The notes under the pieces are model-generated. The model made no database searches and was not told the DNA's origin. It saw only the letters and a list, made by a program, of their open reading frames with translations. Made by a program: the position numbers and the translations under genes. Of a stretch of DNA of 64,000 nucleotides, positions 1 through 8,041 are shown in pieces. Position 1 is the stretch's first letter; every line of letters begins with the position of its first letter. The stretch comes from Crassaminicella thermophila. GTDB taxonomy: Bacteria; Bacillota; Clostridia; Peptostreptococcales; Thermotaleaceae. The DNA lies in NCBI RefSeq assembly GCF_008152325.1, contig NZ_CP042243.1:811026-875025 (forward strand), given 5' to 3'.

Positions 1-1
1 T

Positions 2-568
2 TATTTAATATTTGCTGGTCACAAAACCTTGTATGGGCCATTTGGAATAGCAGGATTTCTAATGGATGAAAGATCAACGCTTAAGCCCTTATTATATGGA
101 GGTACAGGCATTGATTCTGCTAATCCAAATTTACCTAATACAATACCTGAGAAATTTGAGGTAGGGAGTTTAAATGTTTATGCAATAGCAGGATTAAATG
201 CTGCATTAAAATGGATTAATAAAATTGGTAGAGAAAATATCTATAAGAAAGAAAAAGAGATGACTACAAGTCTTATAACATGCTTAGAGAGTTTTGATAA
301 TATAAGAGTGATAACAGCATCTGATGCTGAGAAACAAATTGGTGTAGTATCTTGTGTATTTGAGGGATATGGAAGCGATATTATAGGACAAGTTTTTGAT
401 CAATATAATATTGCTGTAAGGACAGGTTTACATTGCGCACCTGAAGCGCATAGATTTTTAGGAACTTTTCCAGGAGGGACTGTTAGATTAAGTTTGGGAT
501 ATTTTAATAGTAAAGAGGATATAACAAAACTTCATAATATTTTAGAATATATTTACTTAGATTCGTAA
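2..568 (+). CDS. Cysteine desulfurase-family aminotransferase (class V), 3' part
   Basis: This is the C-terminal part of a PLP-dependent class V aminotransferase; the reading frame is open from the first bases of the window, so the N-terminus lies outside. The visible protein starts just before FAGHKTLYGP, whose lysine is the expected PLP Schiff-base residue. Near the end is RTGLHCAPEAHRFLG, where the cysteine is in the position of the catalytic, sulfur-accepting residue of cysteine desulfurases. The GGTG and 'FEVGSLN' segments also fit the clostridial cysteine desulfurase family related to SufS/Csd. Such enzymes take sulfur from cysteine and leave alanine. Its neighbours (DUF262 protein, DndD-like ATPase, PAPS-reductase-like protein) suggest a DndA/SspA-type sulfur donor for DNA modification, but that role is inferred from context. 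A general desulfurase is the alternative. Confidence 0.85.
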   Translation, partial: YLIFAGHKTLYGPFGIAGFLMDERSTLKPLLYGGTGIDSANPNLPNTIPEKFEVGSLNVYAIAGLNAALKWINKIGRENIYKKEKEMTTSLITCLESFDNIRVITASDAEKQIGVVSCVFEGYGSDIIGQVFDQYNIAVRTGLHCAPEAHRFLGTFPGGTVRLSLGYFNSKEDITKLHNILEYIYLDS

Positions 569-651
569 CAATGAAATAAAGAAATAATAATTACAATGAG
601 TAATTGATGAAAACATTTATAGTAAAAATAGTTTAATAAGGGAGGACAATG

Positions 652-2799
652 ATGAATTTAAAGGAAATATTCGAAAAGAGTGATGAAGATAGATTAGTTT
701 TACCAGATTTCCAAAGGGAATTTGAATGGAATAAAGATGCACAAAAAAGATTACTATCTTCGTTTTTTGTTTCGATTCCAATAGGAAGTTTATTAATTCT
801 TGAAGGTAAAAAAGATGATTTTTTATCTAAAAAACTTTGTTTTGCAGGGGAGACAATAGAACCAACGGAAGAGTGCTTGTATTTATTAGATGGACAACAA
901 AGAGTGTCTAGTTTAAGAAGTACATTTTATGATTTTTTTCAAGATAAGCATAATTGGTTGAATATTTGGGAAAAAATGTACTCGGGATTAAGAAATAGAT
1001 GGTTTTTAAAGATTAAGCCAGATAATGAAGAAGAGGATGTTTTTGGATGGCGAATGTTAAATTTTAAAGGACTTAAATATTGTGAGCCATCAGATTTAAT
1101 TAATTGTTTTGAACATAGATATATATATAAAAGAAAGAGTACGGATTGGTATCATCCAGGATATAAACTTTATGATAAAGAAGGAAAGGAGTTAGAAGGA
1201 AGTCGTTTGAAAAATAAATTAGCCAGAGAAGCAGCTAAAATGGGCTTAGTACCGTTATACTCTATTTATGGATCTATAAAAACTACAGATAAGCAATTAC
1301 ATACATATGTATTGGAGAAAATTGCAAAAGAAAGAGTAGAAGAATTACAAGCAGAGGTTGAAGATGGGAAAATAGATGTATTTGAAATTTTTCAAGAAAT
1401 TGAGCCTGATATAGAGGAATATATAGAAAATAATGAAATAGAAAAAATAAGAGATGCATGGTCTAGATTAAGTGCTAAATGGAGTGAATCTGTAAATAAG
1501 TTTTTAGTAGGTTTATTTGAACAAGAGATTCCTACAATAGATCTTCCATCTGATCAAATATCACGAGCTATTGCAATTTTTGAGAATATTAATAAAGGTG
1601 GAACACCTTTAGATACATTTGATTTGATTGTAGCAAAGGCAGCAAGGACAAAAGGAGAGCGTTCGTTATCACAAAGAATTAGTGATTATCTAGAAGAAGA
1701 GATTGATTTATCAGAAGCTTTAACAAATGATTTAGTAGATAAGGTTCCTGATAAATGGGATTCTACATTAGTTATGACTATAGACGAAAATAAAATTACA
1801 AAGACAATAAAAAACCAATATTTAAATTTATTATCATTATTTAGTCATGTACCCTATGGAGAAGTTGACAAACTGAAATTAGAGTATATAAAACGAGCTA
1901 AAATATTTGAATTAACACATGAACAAATTAATACTAATACGAATATAACATTAAAAGCACTAACTAGAGCATGTGCATTTTTACAAATTAGATGTGGATT
2001 GATTGATATAAAATCATTATCTTATGATTTGATGATTTTACCTATTGCTTATATTTTAAAAAATGATGATGTTTATGAAGATAAGAGAGCTTTAGCTAGA
2101 ATAGAGTATTGGTATTGGAGTTCACTGTTTAGTGGTGCATATAGAGAAAGACAAAATGAGCAATGTATAAAAGATATAAAGAATCTTTTTGAGTGGATTA
2201 AGGGTGGCGAAAATAAATTTAAAATAAGATATGAAAATATATTAAATGATATTGGTTATTCTGATAAAACTGTTTTGTTAAGAAAAGATCAAGAACATAA
2301 TATACCTAAAGCCATACATAATGGGATTTTACAATATATTTTGAGTAAGCAACCAGTTGATTTTTTACCCAATGCACAAGAAAAATTGAGGTTAAATGCA
2401 TGGGAAATCGGAGGTAAAAAAATTATCGAAATAGATGGAAATAAGCAAACTATTTCAGTTGAGGATCATCATATATGCCCTTTAGGGACTGTTACTAAAA
2501 TAGGAGAAACATCAAAAAAATTAAGGAATGATAAAAAACATATTTTAAATAGTATATTGAATCGTACTTATATATCTAGTATTGCTAATGCTAAAATAAG
2601 TGATAAATCACCAGAGAGATACATGAAATATGTCATGGACTCTGCACAATGGGGACATTATCTTCCTATAAAAATGAAAGAAATATTTGAAGAAAAAGGG
2701 AAAAGCTTAGAACAAAAATATGAGGCAATACTTGAAAATAGATATAATATGTTGAAAAGAGCAATAAAAGAAGAGTTAGATAGGTTAGAAGATATGTAA
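652..2799 (+). CDS. DUF262/DUF1524-domain protein (GmrSD/SspE-like)
   Basis: The protein of about 715 residues has an N-terminal DUF262 domain: residues from about 15 contain LPDFQREFEW, and near residue 80 is LLDGQQRVSS, the DGQQR nucleotide-handling motif. The C-terminal part has EDHHICPLGT near residue 604, followed by a basic region, which fits the HNH-like DUF1524 nuclease domain. This architecture is that of GmrSD-type modification-dependent restriction enzymes and of SspE, which senses phosphorothioated DNA. I chose the second of two adjacent ATGs because the GGGAGG site ends six bases before it. It lies 80 bases after the desulfurase gene and is followed by a terminator. A role in restricting DNA that lacks or carries a modification is likely; which one cannot be read from the sequence. 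Confidence 0.8.
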   Translation: MNLKEIFEKSDEDRLVLPDFQREFEWNKDAQKRLLSSFFVSIPIGSLLILEGKKDDFLSKKLCFAGETIEPTEECLYLLDGQQRVSSLRSTFYDFFQDKHNWLNIWEKMYSGLRNRWFLKIKPDNEEEDVFGWRMLNFKGLKYCEPSDLINCFEHRYIYKRKSTDWYHPGYKLYDKEGKELEGSRLKNKLAREAAKMGLVPLYSIYGSIKTTDKQLHTYVLEKIAKERVEELQAEVEDGKIDVFEIFQEIEPDIEEYIENNEIEKIRDAWSRLSAKWSESVNKFLVGLFEQEIPTIDLPSDQISRAIAIFENINKGGTPLDTFDLIVAKAARTKGERSLSQRISDYLEEEIDLSEALTNDLVDKVPDKWDSTLVMTIDENKITKTIKNQYLNLLSLFSHVPYGEVDKLKLEYIKRAKIFELTHEQINTNTNITLKALTRACAFLQIRCGLIDIKSLSYDLMILPIAYILKNDDVYEDKRALARIEYWYWSSLFSGAYRERQNEQCIKDIKNLFEWIKGGENKFKIRYENILNDIGYSDKTVLLRKDQEHNIPKAIHNGILQYILSKQPVDFLPNAQEKLRLNAWEIGGKKIIEIDGNKQTISVEDHHICPLGTVTKIGETSKKLRNDKKHILNSILNRTYISSIANAKISDKSPERYMKYVMDSAQWGHYLPIKMKEIFEEKGKSLEQKYEAILENRYNMLKRAIKEELDRLEDM

Positions 2800-2845
2800 T
2801 AATTATAAGATTATATACAATAGAAATTATAAGAAACAAAAAAAT

Positions 2846-2882
2846 AAAAACTGAGATAGTCATATTTTATCTCAGTTTTTAT
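2846..2882 (+). terminator. Rho-independent terminator after the DUF262 gene
   Basis: A 13-bp perfect stem (AAAAACTGAGATA with TATCTCAGTTTTT) around a 9-base loop ends in a T run. It separates the desulfurase/DUF262 unit from the helicase unit. Confidence 0.85.
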
Positions 2883-3158
2883 TGAATACAATACAAGGTT
2901 AAATATGGAAGATTAGGATAATATTTAATTTATTATGGCAAGTATATCACAATAAAAAATATTTATGAGAATAAATAAAAAAAACAATAGATAGTATTGT
3001 TAATGATGATGACAAAATGTATGATACACTACTGTGAATTAAGCAGGAAATGAAAGATACAAATGGAAATATATCGAATGCTTTAAGAAAATACTATCAG
3101 TTTGTCAATGGAAAGGCATTTCTGACTCTTTCTAAGTATAGGCGATGAGGTGTAGCTA
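2883..3158. other. Intergenic region with gene debris
   Basis: This AT-rich spacer separates the terminator from the helicase gene. Its second half carries the interrupted coding remnant listed separately, and the helicase ribosome binding site GAGGTG sits at about 3147-3152. I see no clear promoter or RNA structure. Confidence 0.5.
2993..3148 (+). pseudogene. Remnant coding fragment, one in-frame stop
   Basis: Read in the frame of position 2993, the DNA encodes a protein-like segment broken by one TGA at 3035-3037. After the stop it continues as IKQEMKDTNGNISNALRKYY and then QFVNGKAFLTLSKYRR before a TGA at 3146. The 'ISNALRKYYQFVNG' type of ending is seen in short C-termini of restriction-like proteins, so this may be the tail of a deleted nuclease gene. 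The identification is weak, but the coding character over about 50 codons is real to the eye. It ends just before the ribosome binding site of the helicase gene. Confidence 0.4.
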
Positions 3159-5348
3159 ATGAGTTTGCAAGATATAGATATTAAAGATGAATACAGGTCG
3201 TTAATTGATAATGTAGTAAAGGATTTTTATATTCCTCTATTACAAAAGGCTTCAGAGTATAAAAGAGCTGTTGGATTTTTCTCATCTTCTGCACTTATTG
3301 AAATTTCGAAAGGGATAGCAGGACTTGCGAAAAATGGTGGAAAGATTTTAATGGTTGCATCTCCGTATTTATCAGATGATGATGTGGAAGCAATACGGAA
3401 GGGTTACGAATTGAGAGATAAAATTATCCGCAGAGCTTTAGTACGTGAATTGAATGAGCCAAAAGATTTATATGAGAAAGATAGATTAAATCTTTTAGCT
3501 AACCTTGTTTCTGATGGAATATTAGATATTAAAATTGCTTTTACAGAAGATAAAAATAAAATGGGAATGTATCATGAAAAAATGGGTATTATTAGCGATG
3601 CTTTAGGTAATAAAGTAGCTTTTTCGGGTTCGATGAATGAGTCTGCAACAGCTATGATGATAAATTACGAGACTATTGACGTATTTTGTTCTTGGAAAAA
3701 TCAATTTGAAAATGAAAAGGTTAATGCAAAAGAAAGTACGTTTACTTCTATTTGGACTGACTGCGAACCTAATATTCGGATAATAGATTTTCCAAATTTA
3801 AAACAAGAGATTATTGATAGATATAAAAAGTCAACTCCTAATTTTAATATTGATGAGCAAGAATTTGGAGAAAGAAGTGTTGTATTAGAGACAAAGACAA
3901 AATACCGTTTAGGTGCTGTGATTCCAACAAATATTAAATTATATGATTATCAAATTGAAGCAATTGATAAATGGGAGAAGCAGGATTTCAAAGGAATCTT
4001 TGATATGGCAACAGGAACAGGAAAGACATTTACAGGACTAGGAGCAGTTGCAAGATTGTCAGAAAAATTAGATGACAGATTAGCAGTAGTAATTGTATGT
4101 CCTTATCAGCACCTAGTTGAACAATGGGTAGAAGATGCAAAAAACTTTAATATAATGCCTATAATAGGTTATAGTAATTCCCCTCAAAAGGATTGGAAAA
4201 AAAGATTATCAACTTCGGTAAGGAATCAAAAATTAAAAGTAAGAGGTAGAGATTTTTTTACATTTATATGTACTAATGCAACTTTTAAGTCAAAAATAGT
4301 ACAAGAACAAATTTCCAAAATAAAAAACAACTTATTATTAGTAGTTGATGAGGCACACAATTTTGGAACAGAAGGAATAAGAAATCTTTTAGATGATAGA
4401 TTTACATATAGATTAGCATTGTCGGCCACTCTAGAACGACACAATGATGAAGAAGGAACTCAAAAATTATATAACTATTTTGGAGAAAAGTGTATTGAAT
4501 ATTCGTTGGAACAAGCTATTAAAGAAAAAAAATTAACCCCATATAAATATTATCCTGTAGTTACGACACTTACAGAAGATGAAAGAGAAATATACTCTAA
4601 ATTATCATATGAGATGTCAAGAAATTTAATTAAAGGTAAAAATGGTAAATTGAAATTAAGTAAATATGGTGAAATTTTAGCTTTAAAAAGAGCTAGAATT
4701 GTTGCAGCAGCGAAGGAAAAAATAGATGTGTTGAGAGAAAAGATAGTTCCATATAAGAATGACAGCTATATTTTGGTTTATTGTGGTATAGCTAATGTTA
4801 TAGATGATAATCAAGATTATTCTATAGTTGATGAGTGTGATTTAAGACAAATAGATGTTGTTACAAATTTATTGGGGAATGAGCTTAATATGAAAGTTTC
4901 CCAATTTACGTCTAAAGAAGATATAGAAGAAAGAAAAATTTTAAAAGAACAATTTGCAAAAGGTGAGCAACTACAAGCTTTAATTGCAATTAAATGTTTA
5001 GATGAGGGTGTAAATATACCTAAGATAAAAACAGCTTTTATATTAGCAAGTACAACTAATCCAAAGGAATATATTCAAAGGAGGGGGAGAGTTTTAAGAC
5101 GTGCAGAGGGGAAAGATTTTGCTGAAATATATGATTTTATAACTTTACCAAGACCTCTTGATGAAGTATCTTCATTAACGATAGAAGAAATGAAAAGAGA
5201 TATTTCATTAGTTCAAAATGAAATAGTAAGAATGGAAGAGTTTGGACGTATTTCTATGAATGCTATGGATTCATATTCTTTGATATGGGAAATAAGAGAA
5301 CTATATGGACTGAATGATAGAGATTTAGAATTTATACAAGATATTTAG
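3159..5348 (+). CDS. PLD-domain DEAD/DEAH-box (SF2) helicase
   Basis: This 729-residue protein fuses two enzymes. The first 200 residues look like a phospholipase D-type nuclease domain: near residue 139 is HEKMGI (an HxK motif) and about 15 residues on FSGSMNES supplies the conserved Asn/Ser. The rest is a superfamily 2 helicase: FDMATGTGKTFTG (Walker A, near 283), VVDEAHNFG (DEAH, near 396), LALSATL (motif III) and QRRGRVLRR (motif VI, near 640). It is expected to translocate on and possibly cut DNA. It starts a closely packed run with a 54-residue protein and a DndD-like ATPase, so it is probably the motor or effector of the same defence system. The GAGGTG site six bases upstream supports the start. 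Confidence 0.87.
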   Translation: MSLQDIDIKDEYRSLIDNVVKDFYIPLLQKASEYKRAVGFFSSSALIEISKGIAGLAKNGGKILMVASPYLSDDDVEAIRKGYELRDKIIRRALVRELNEPKDLYEKDRLNLLANLVSDGILDIKIAFTEDKNKMGMYHEKMGIISDALGNKVAFSGSMNESATAMMINYETIDVFCSWKNQFENEKVNAKESTFTSIWTDCEPNIRIIDFPNLKQEIIDRYKKSTPNFNIDEQEFGERSVVLETKTKYRLGAVIPTNIKLYDYQIEAIDKWEKQDFKGIFDMATGTGKTFTGLGAVARLSEKLDDRLAVVIVCPYQHLVEQWVEDAKNFNIMPIIGYSNSPQKDWKKRLSTSVRNQKLKVRGRDFFTFICTNATFKSKIVQEQISKIKNNLLLVVDEAHNFGTEGIRNLLDDRFTYRLALSATLERHNDEEGTQKLYNYFGEKCIEYSLEQAIKEKKLTPYKYYPVVTTLTEDEREIYSKLSYEMSRNLIKGKNGKLKLSKYGEILALKRARIVAAAKEKIDVLREKIVPYKNDSYILVYCGIANVIDDNQDYSIVDECDLRQIDVVTNLLGNELNMKVSQFTSKEDIEERKILKEQFAKGEQLQALIAIKCLDEGVNIPKIKTAFILASTTNPKEYIQRRGRVLRRAEGKDFAEIYDFITLPRPLDEVSSLTIEEMKRDISLVQNEIVRMEEFGRISMNAMDSYSLIWEIRELYGLNDRDLEFIQDI

Positions 5349-5359
5349 GGGGGGATATT

Positions 5360-5524
5360 ATGGCAAATGTAAATGGTATTGAAATTGATGAAAAAAAAGC
5401 ACAAAGATTGTTAAAAAAACTTATTCTAATGGAAAAAAATAATATAAGAACCAAACAAAATAGTGATCCAGATATGGTTAAAAAAATCAAGAAAATGATT
5501 GAGGAGGAAGTAGGATGTTACTAA
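5360..5524 (+). CDS. Small protein (54 aa) of the DndD-like operon
   Basis: A 54-codon gene lies between the helicase and the DndD-like ATPase. Its ATG is preceded by a G-rich ribosome binding site (AGGGGGGG) and its last ten bases overlap the start of the ATPase gene, which is typical of translational coupling. The product is charged and probably helical: MANVNGIEIDEKKAQRLLKK, then a lysine-rich second half ending in EEEVGCY. Small proteins in this position next to DndD-like ATPases have been noted in DNA modification gene clusters, but I cannot confirm homology by eye. It may be an adaptor for the ATPase or helicase. Confidence 0.75.
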   Translation: MANVNGIEIDEKKAQRLLKKLILMEKNNIRTKQNSDPDMVKKIKKMIEEEVGCY

Positions 5525-7497
5525 AGTCGCTGAAATTATCAAATTTTAGACAGTTTAGAAATGAAGAAGTACAATTTTCTACAGACTCAGATAAAAATGT
5601 AACAATTATTATAGGAGAGAATGGAACAGGGAAAACAACATTTTCTCAAGCGTTTTTTTGGTGTTTATATGGTGATGTTGACTTTAAAGATAAATCAATG
5701 CTTAATAAAATAGTTGCGTCAGAATTAACACCGGATAAAAGTGCAACTGTAAAAGTTATATTGTCACTTATACATGCAGGAACAGAATATGAAATAATAA
5801 GAGAACAAGTTTACAAAATAAATTATTCAGGAAAATTAAAAGGTTTAAACTCTACATTAAATATTCAGTATAAGAAAAATGGACAACAAGAATTTTTAAA
5901 ACCTCTTGAGATAGAGCCAAGAATAAAAGAAATATTGCCGAAAGAATTATCTAAGTATTTTTTCTTTGATGGAGAAAGAATTGAAAAAATGAGTAAAGAA
6001 ATTCAAAGTGGTCGAAAAAGCTATGAATTTGCACAAGCAGTTAGAGGATTATTAGGTTTAAGTGCATTTATTTCTGCCTTAGAACATCTGAAACCTACTT
6101 CAAAAGGTGTTATTGGAAGTTATGAGAATAGTTATGATGCAAAAAGTAATATAAATATAGCCAGATATACTGATGAAATTGATAAATACAAAACTCAGCT
6201 TGAAAAAATAGAAAATAGATTAAAAGAAATAGAAAATGAAATTCTAAAATCAGAAGATAGAAAGAAGGAATTAGAAAAAATAATACAAAAATATGCAGAA
6301 GGTGAAAAACTACAAAATCAAAAGAAGAATTTGATTAACAAAAGATCAAGCACACTAAATTCAAAGAGAATAACAATAGATAAATTGCTTAGAGAATTTA
6401 ATGATAAAGCATCTTCATATTTTGCAAGATCTATGATAAAAAAATCATTGGAAATACTGGGAAACGGTGATTTTACGAATAAAGATATACCTGAAATGCA
6501 TGCAAAAACTATTGATTTTCTAATTAAAAAAGGGACATGTTTATGTGGAACACCATTAGAGGTAGGAAGTAAAGAATACAATAACATACTTAGTTTATTA
6601 CAATATTTACCTCCACAATCAATTGGAATAGCAGTAGGTCAATTTATAAAAGAAAGTCAGATGAGAGCTAAAACGTCAAGAGATTTATTTGAGTCTTATT
6701 CATCTACTCTAGCTGTTATAGAAGAACAAAATGATACTATTGCCGCATATGATAATGAAATATCTTTAATTGAAAAAAATTTAGTTGGAATCGAAAGTGT
6801 TGCTCCTTATCAGAGTGAATTACAGATTTGTGAAAAGGTAATTCGTGATAGAACTAGAGAAAAAGATGAATTAATAGAACAAAGAGGTTCGATTACAACT
6901 AAAAAAGAGCGTGCTAACACAGAAAGACAAGCATTAACTTTAAGAGATGAAACAAATAAGAAAATTGAAATATATAAGGCCTATGCTCAATATATGTATG
7001 ATGAGATAAAGAAAGTTTATAAAGAAAATGAAAACTTTACAAGGAAAAAGTTGGAAGATACAATAAATAATATTTTTAAAGATATCTATCAGGGAGGATT
7101 ATCATTAACTATAGATGAAAATTACAATATAGCTGTTCTTGTAGATGATTATGAACAATTTTCAAATGTAGAGACTTCTACGGCACAAAGTATAGCAGTA
7201 ATATTTGCTTTTATTTCCGGTATTATAAAGATGGCACGAGAAAGTAATACAAGTAACGATGAAAGAGTAAAGATGTTAGCTTCAGAACCTTATCCATTAG
7301 TTATGGATGCACCGTTATCAGCATTTGATAAACGTAGAATTGAATCAGTATGTAAAGCATTACCTAATATTGCAGAACAAGTTATAATTTTTATAAAAGA
7401 TACAGATGGAGATTTAGCAAAAGAACACATGGGTGAAAAAATTGGAAAGCAATATAGATTTGATAAACTCAATGAGTTTGAAACTGTACTGAACTAG
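5515..7497 (+). CDS. DndD-like SMC/Rad50-type ATPase
   Basis: The 660-residue protein begins with LLKSLKLSNFRQFRNEEVQF and a Walker A motif GENGTGKTT near residue 35, the signature start of RecF/SMC/DndD ATPases. Residues about 215-280 are a long charged coiled coil, and a CLCG pair near residue 343 resembles the zinc-hook position of DndD/Rad50. The C-terminal lobe has LVMDAPLSAFD (Walker B and D-loop, near 598). Length and layout match DndD, the ATPase of DNA phosphorothioation, better than RecN or SbcC. It overlaps the 54-residue gene upstream and is followed after 11 bases by the 174-residue gene. The assignment to the DndD-like group is firm; phosphorothioation as the real function is inference. 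Confidence 0.85.
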   Translation: MLLKSLKLSNFRQFRNEEVQFSTDSDKNVTIIIGENGTGKTTFSQAFFWCLYGDVDFKDKSMLNKIVASELTPDKSATVKVILSLIHAGTEYEIIREQVYKINYSGKLKGLNSTLNIQYKKNGQQEFLKPLEIEPRIKEILPKELSKYFFFDGERIEKMSKEIQSGRKSYEFAQAVRGLLGLSAFISALEHLKPTSKGVIGSYENSYDAKSNINIARYTDEIDKYKTQLEKIENRLKEIENEILKSEDRKKELEKIIQKYAEGEKLQNQKKNLINKRSSTLNSKRITIDKLLREFNDKASSYFARSMIKKSLEILGNGDFTNKDIPEMHAKTIDFLIKKGTCLCGTPLEVGSKEYNNILSLLQYLPPQSIGIAVGQFIKESQMRAKTSRDLFESYSSTLAVIEEQNDTIAAYDNEISLIEKNLVGIESVAPYQSELQICEKVIRDRTREKDELIEQRGSITTKKERANTERQALTLRDETNKKIEIYKAYAQYMYDEIKKVYKENENFTRKKLEDTINNIFKDIYQGGLSLTIDENYNIAVLVDDYEQFSNVETSTAQSIAVIFAFISGIIKMARESNTSNDERVKMLASEPYPLVMDAPLSAFDKRRIESVCKALPNIAEQVIIFIKDTDGDLAKEHMGEKIGKQYRFDKLNEFETVLN

Positions 7498-7508
7498 GAG
7501 GTTGAAGT

Positions 7509-8033
7509 ATGTTTGATAAAGAATACTCATTTAAAGGTAGTCATGCAAAGAAAGTAAATCGTTTGACCGGACAGTTTGATGAGCATAGCAAATCAAAAAT
7601 TTTTAGTAGAAATATAGATGTATATATAGTTGCTCCTCTCATTGGTTTTCTTTATGGTAGAAAAAGTCCTTTGAATAATGAAGATAAAGAATCAGCAAAA
7701 ATAATGGGAGATATGATAATAAAATCGGCAGAAGATTTAAAATATAATCTTAGACTGATTTTATTATTAGATGAAAAATATGAACCTGACGAGAAAGAAA
7801 GAATTAATAGGGCTTTTAAATTTTTGGGTTCTGAAAAAACAGTGAAACAGGATTTGGAATTATTTGAAAGTTATGTAAGAGGTGGTGTAGATGTTCTTTA
7901 TGAAAAAATTATGGAGCCAAGTAATGAATATATGAATAATTTATATGACTTCTTAGAAGAATTTGATGATAGATTTAATCAAACAATCTCAGATGACAGT
8001 ATAGTAGATCTATGTAAGTTAGCGAGAAGTTAG
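7509..8033 (+). CDS. Unrecognised 174-aa protein of the DndD-like operon
   Basis: I do not recognise this protein. It has 174 residues, no signal peptide or clear membrane segment, and a charged, mainly helical composition. The N-terminal third contains GSHAKKVNRLTG and DVYIVAPLIGFLYGRKSP; the rest is acidic. An AGGAGG site six bases before the ATG overlaps the stop codon of the ATPase gene, so the two are co-translated. It occupies the position where dndE follows dndD in classical phosphorothioation operons, but it is longer than DndE and shows no resemblance that I can see. A partner of the ATPase is the best guess. Confidence 0.7.
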   Translation: MFDKEYSFKGSHAKKVNRLTGQFDEHSKSKIFSRNIDVYIVAPLIGFLYGRKSPLNNEDKESAKIMGDMIIKSAEDLKYNLRLILLLDEKYEPDEKERINRAFKFLGSEKTVKQDLELFESYVRGGVDVLYEKIMEPSNEYMNNLYDFLEEFDDRFNQTISDDSIVDLCKLARS

Positions 8034-8041
8034 GTGAAAAC

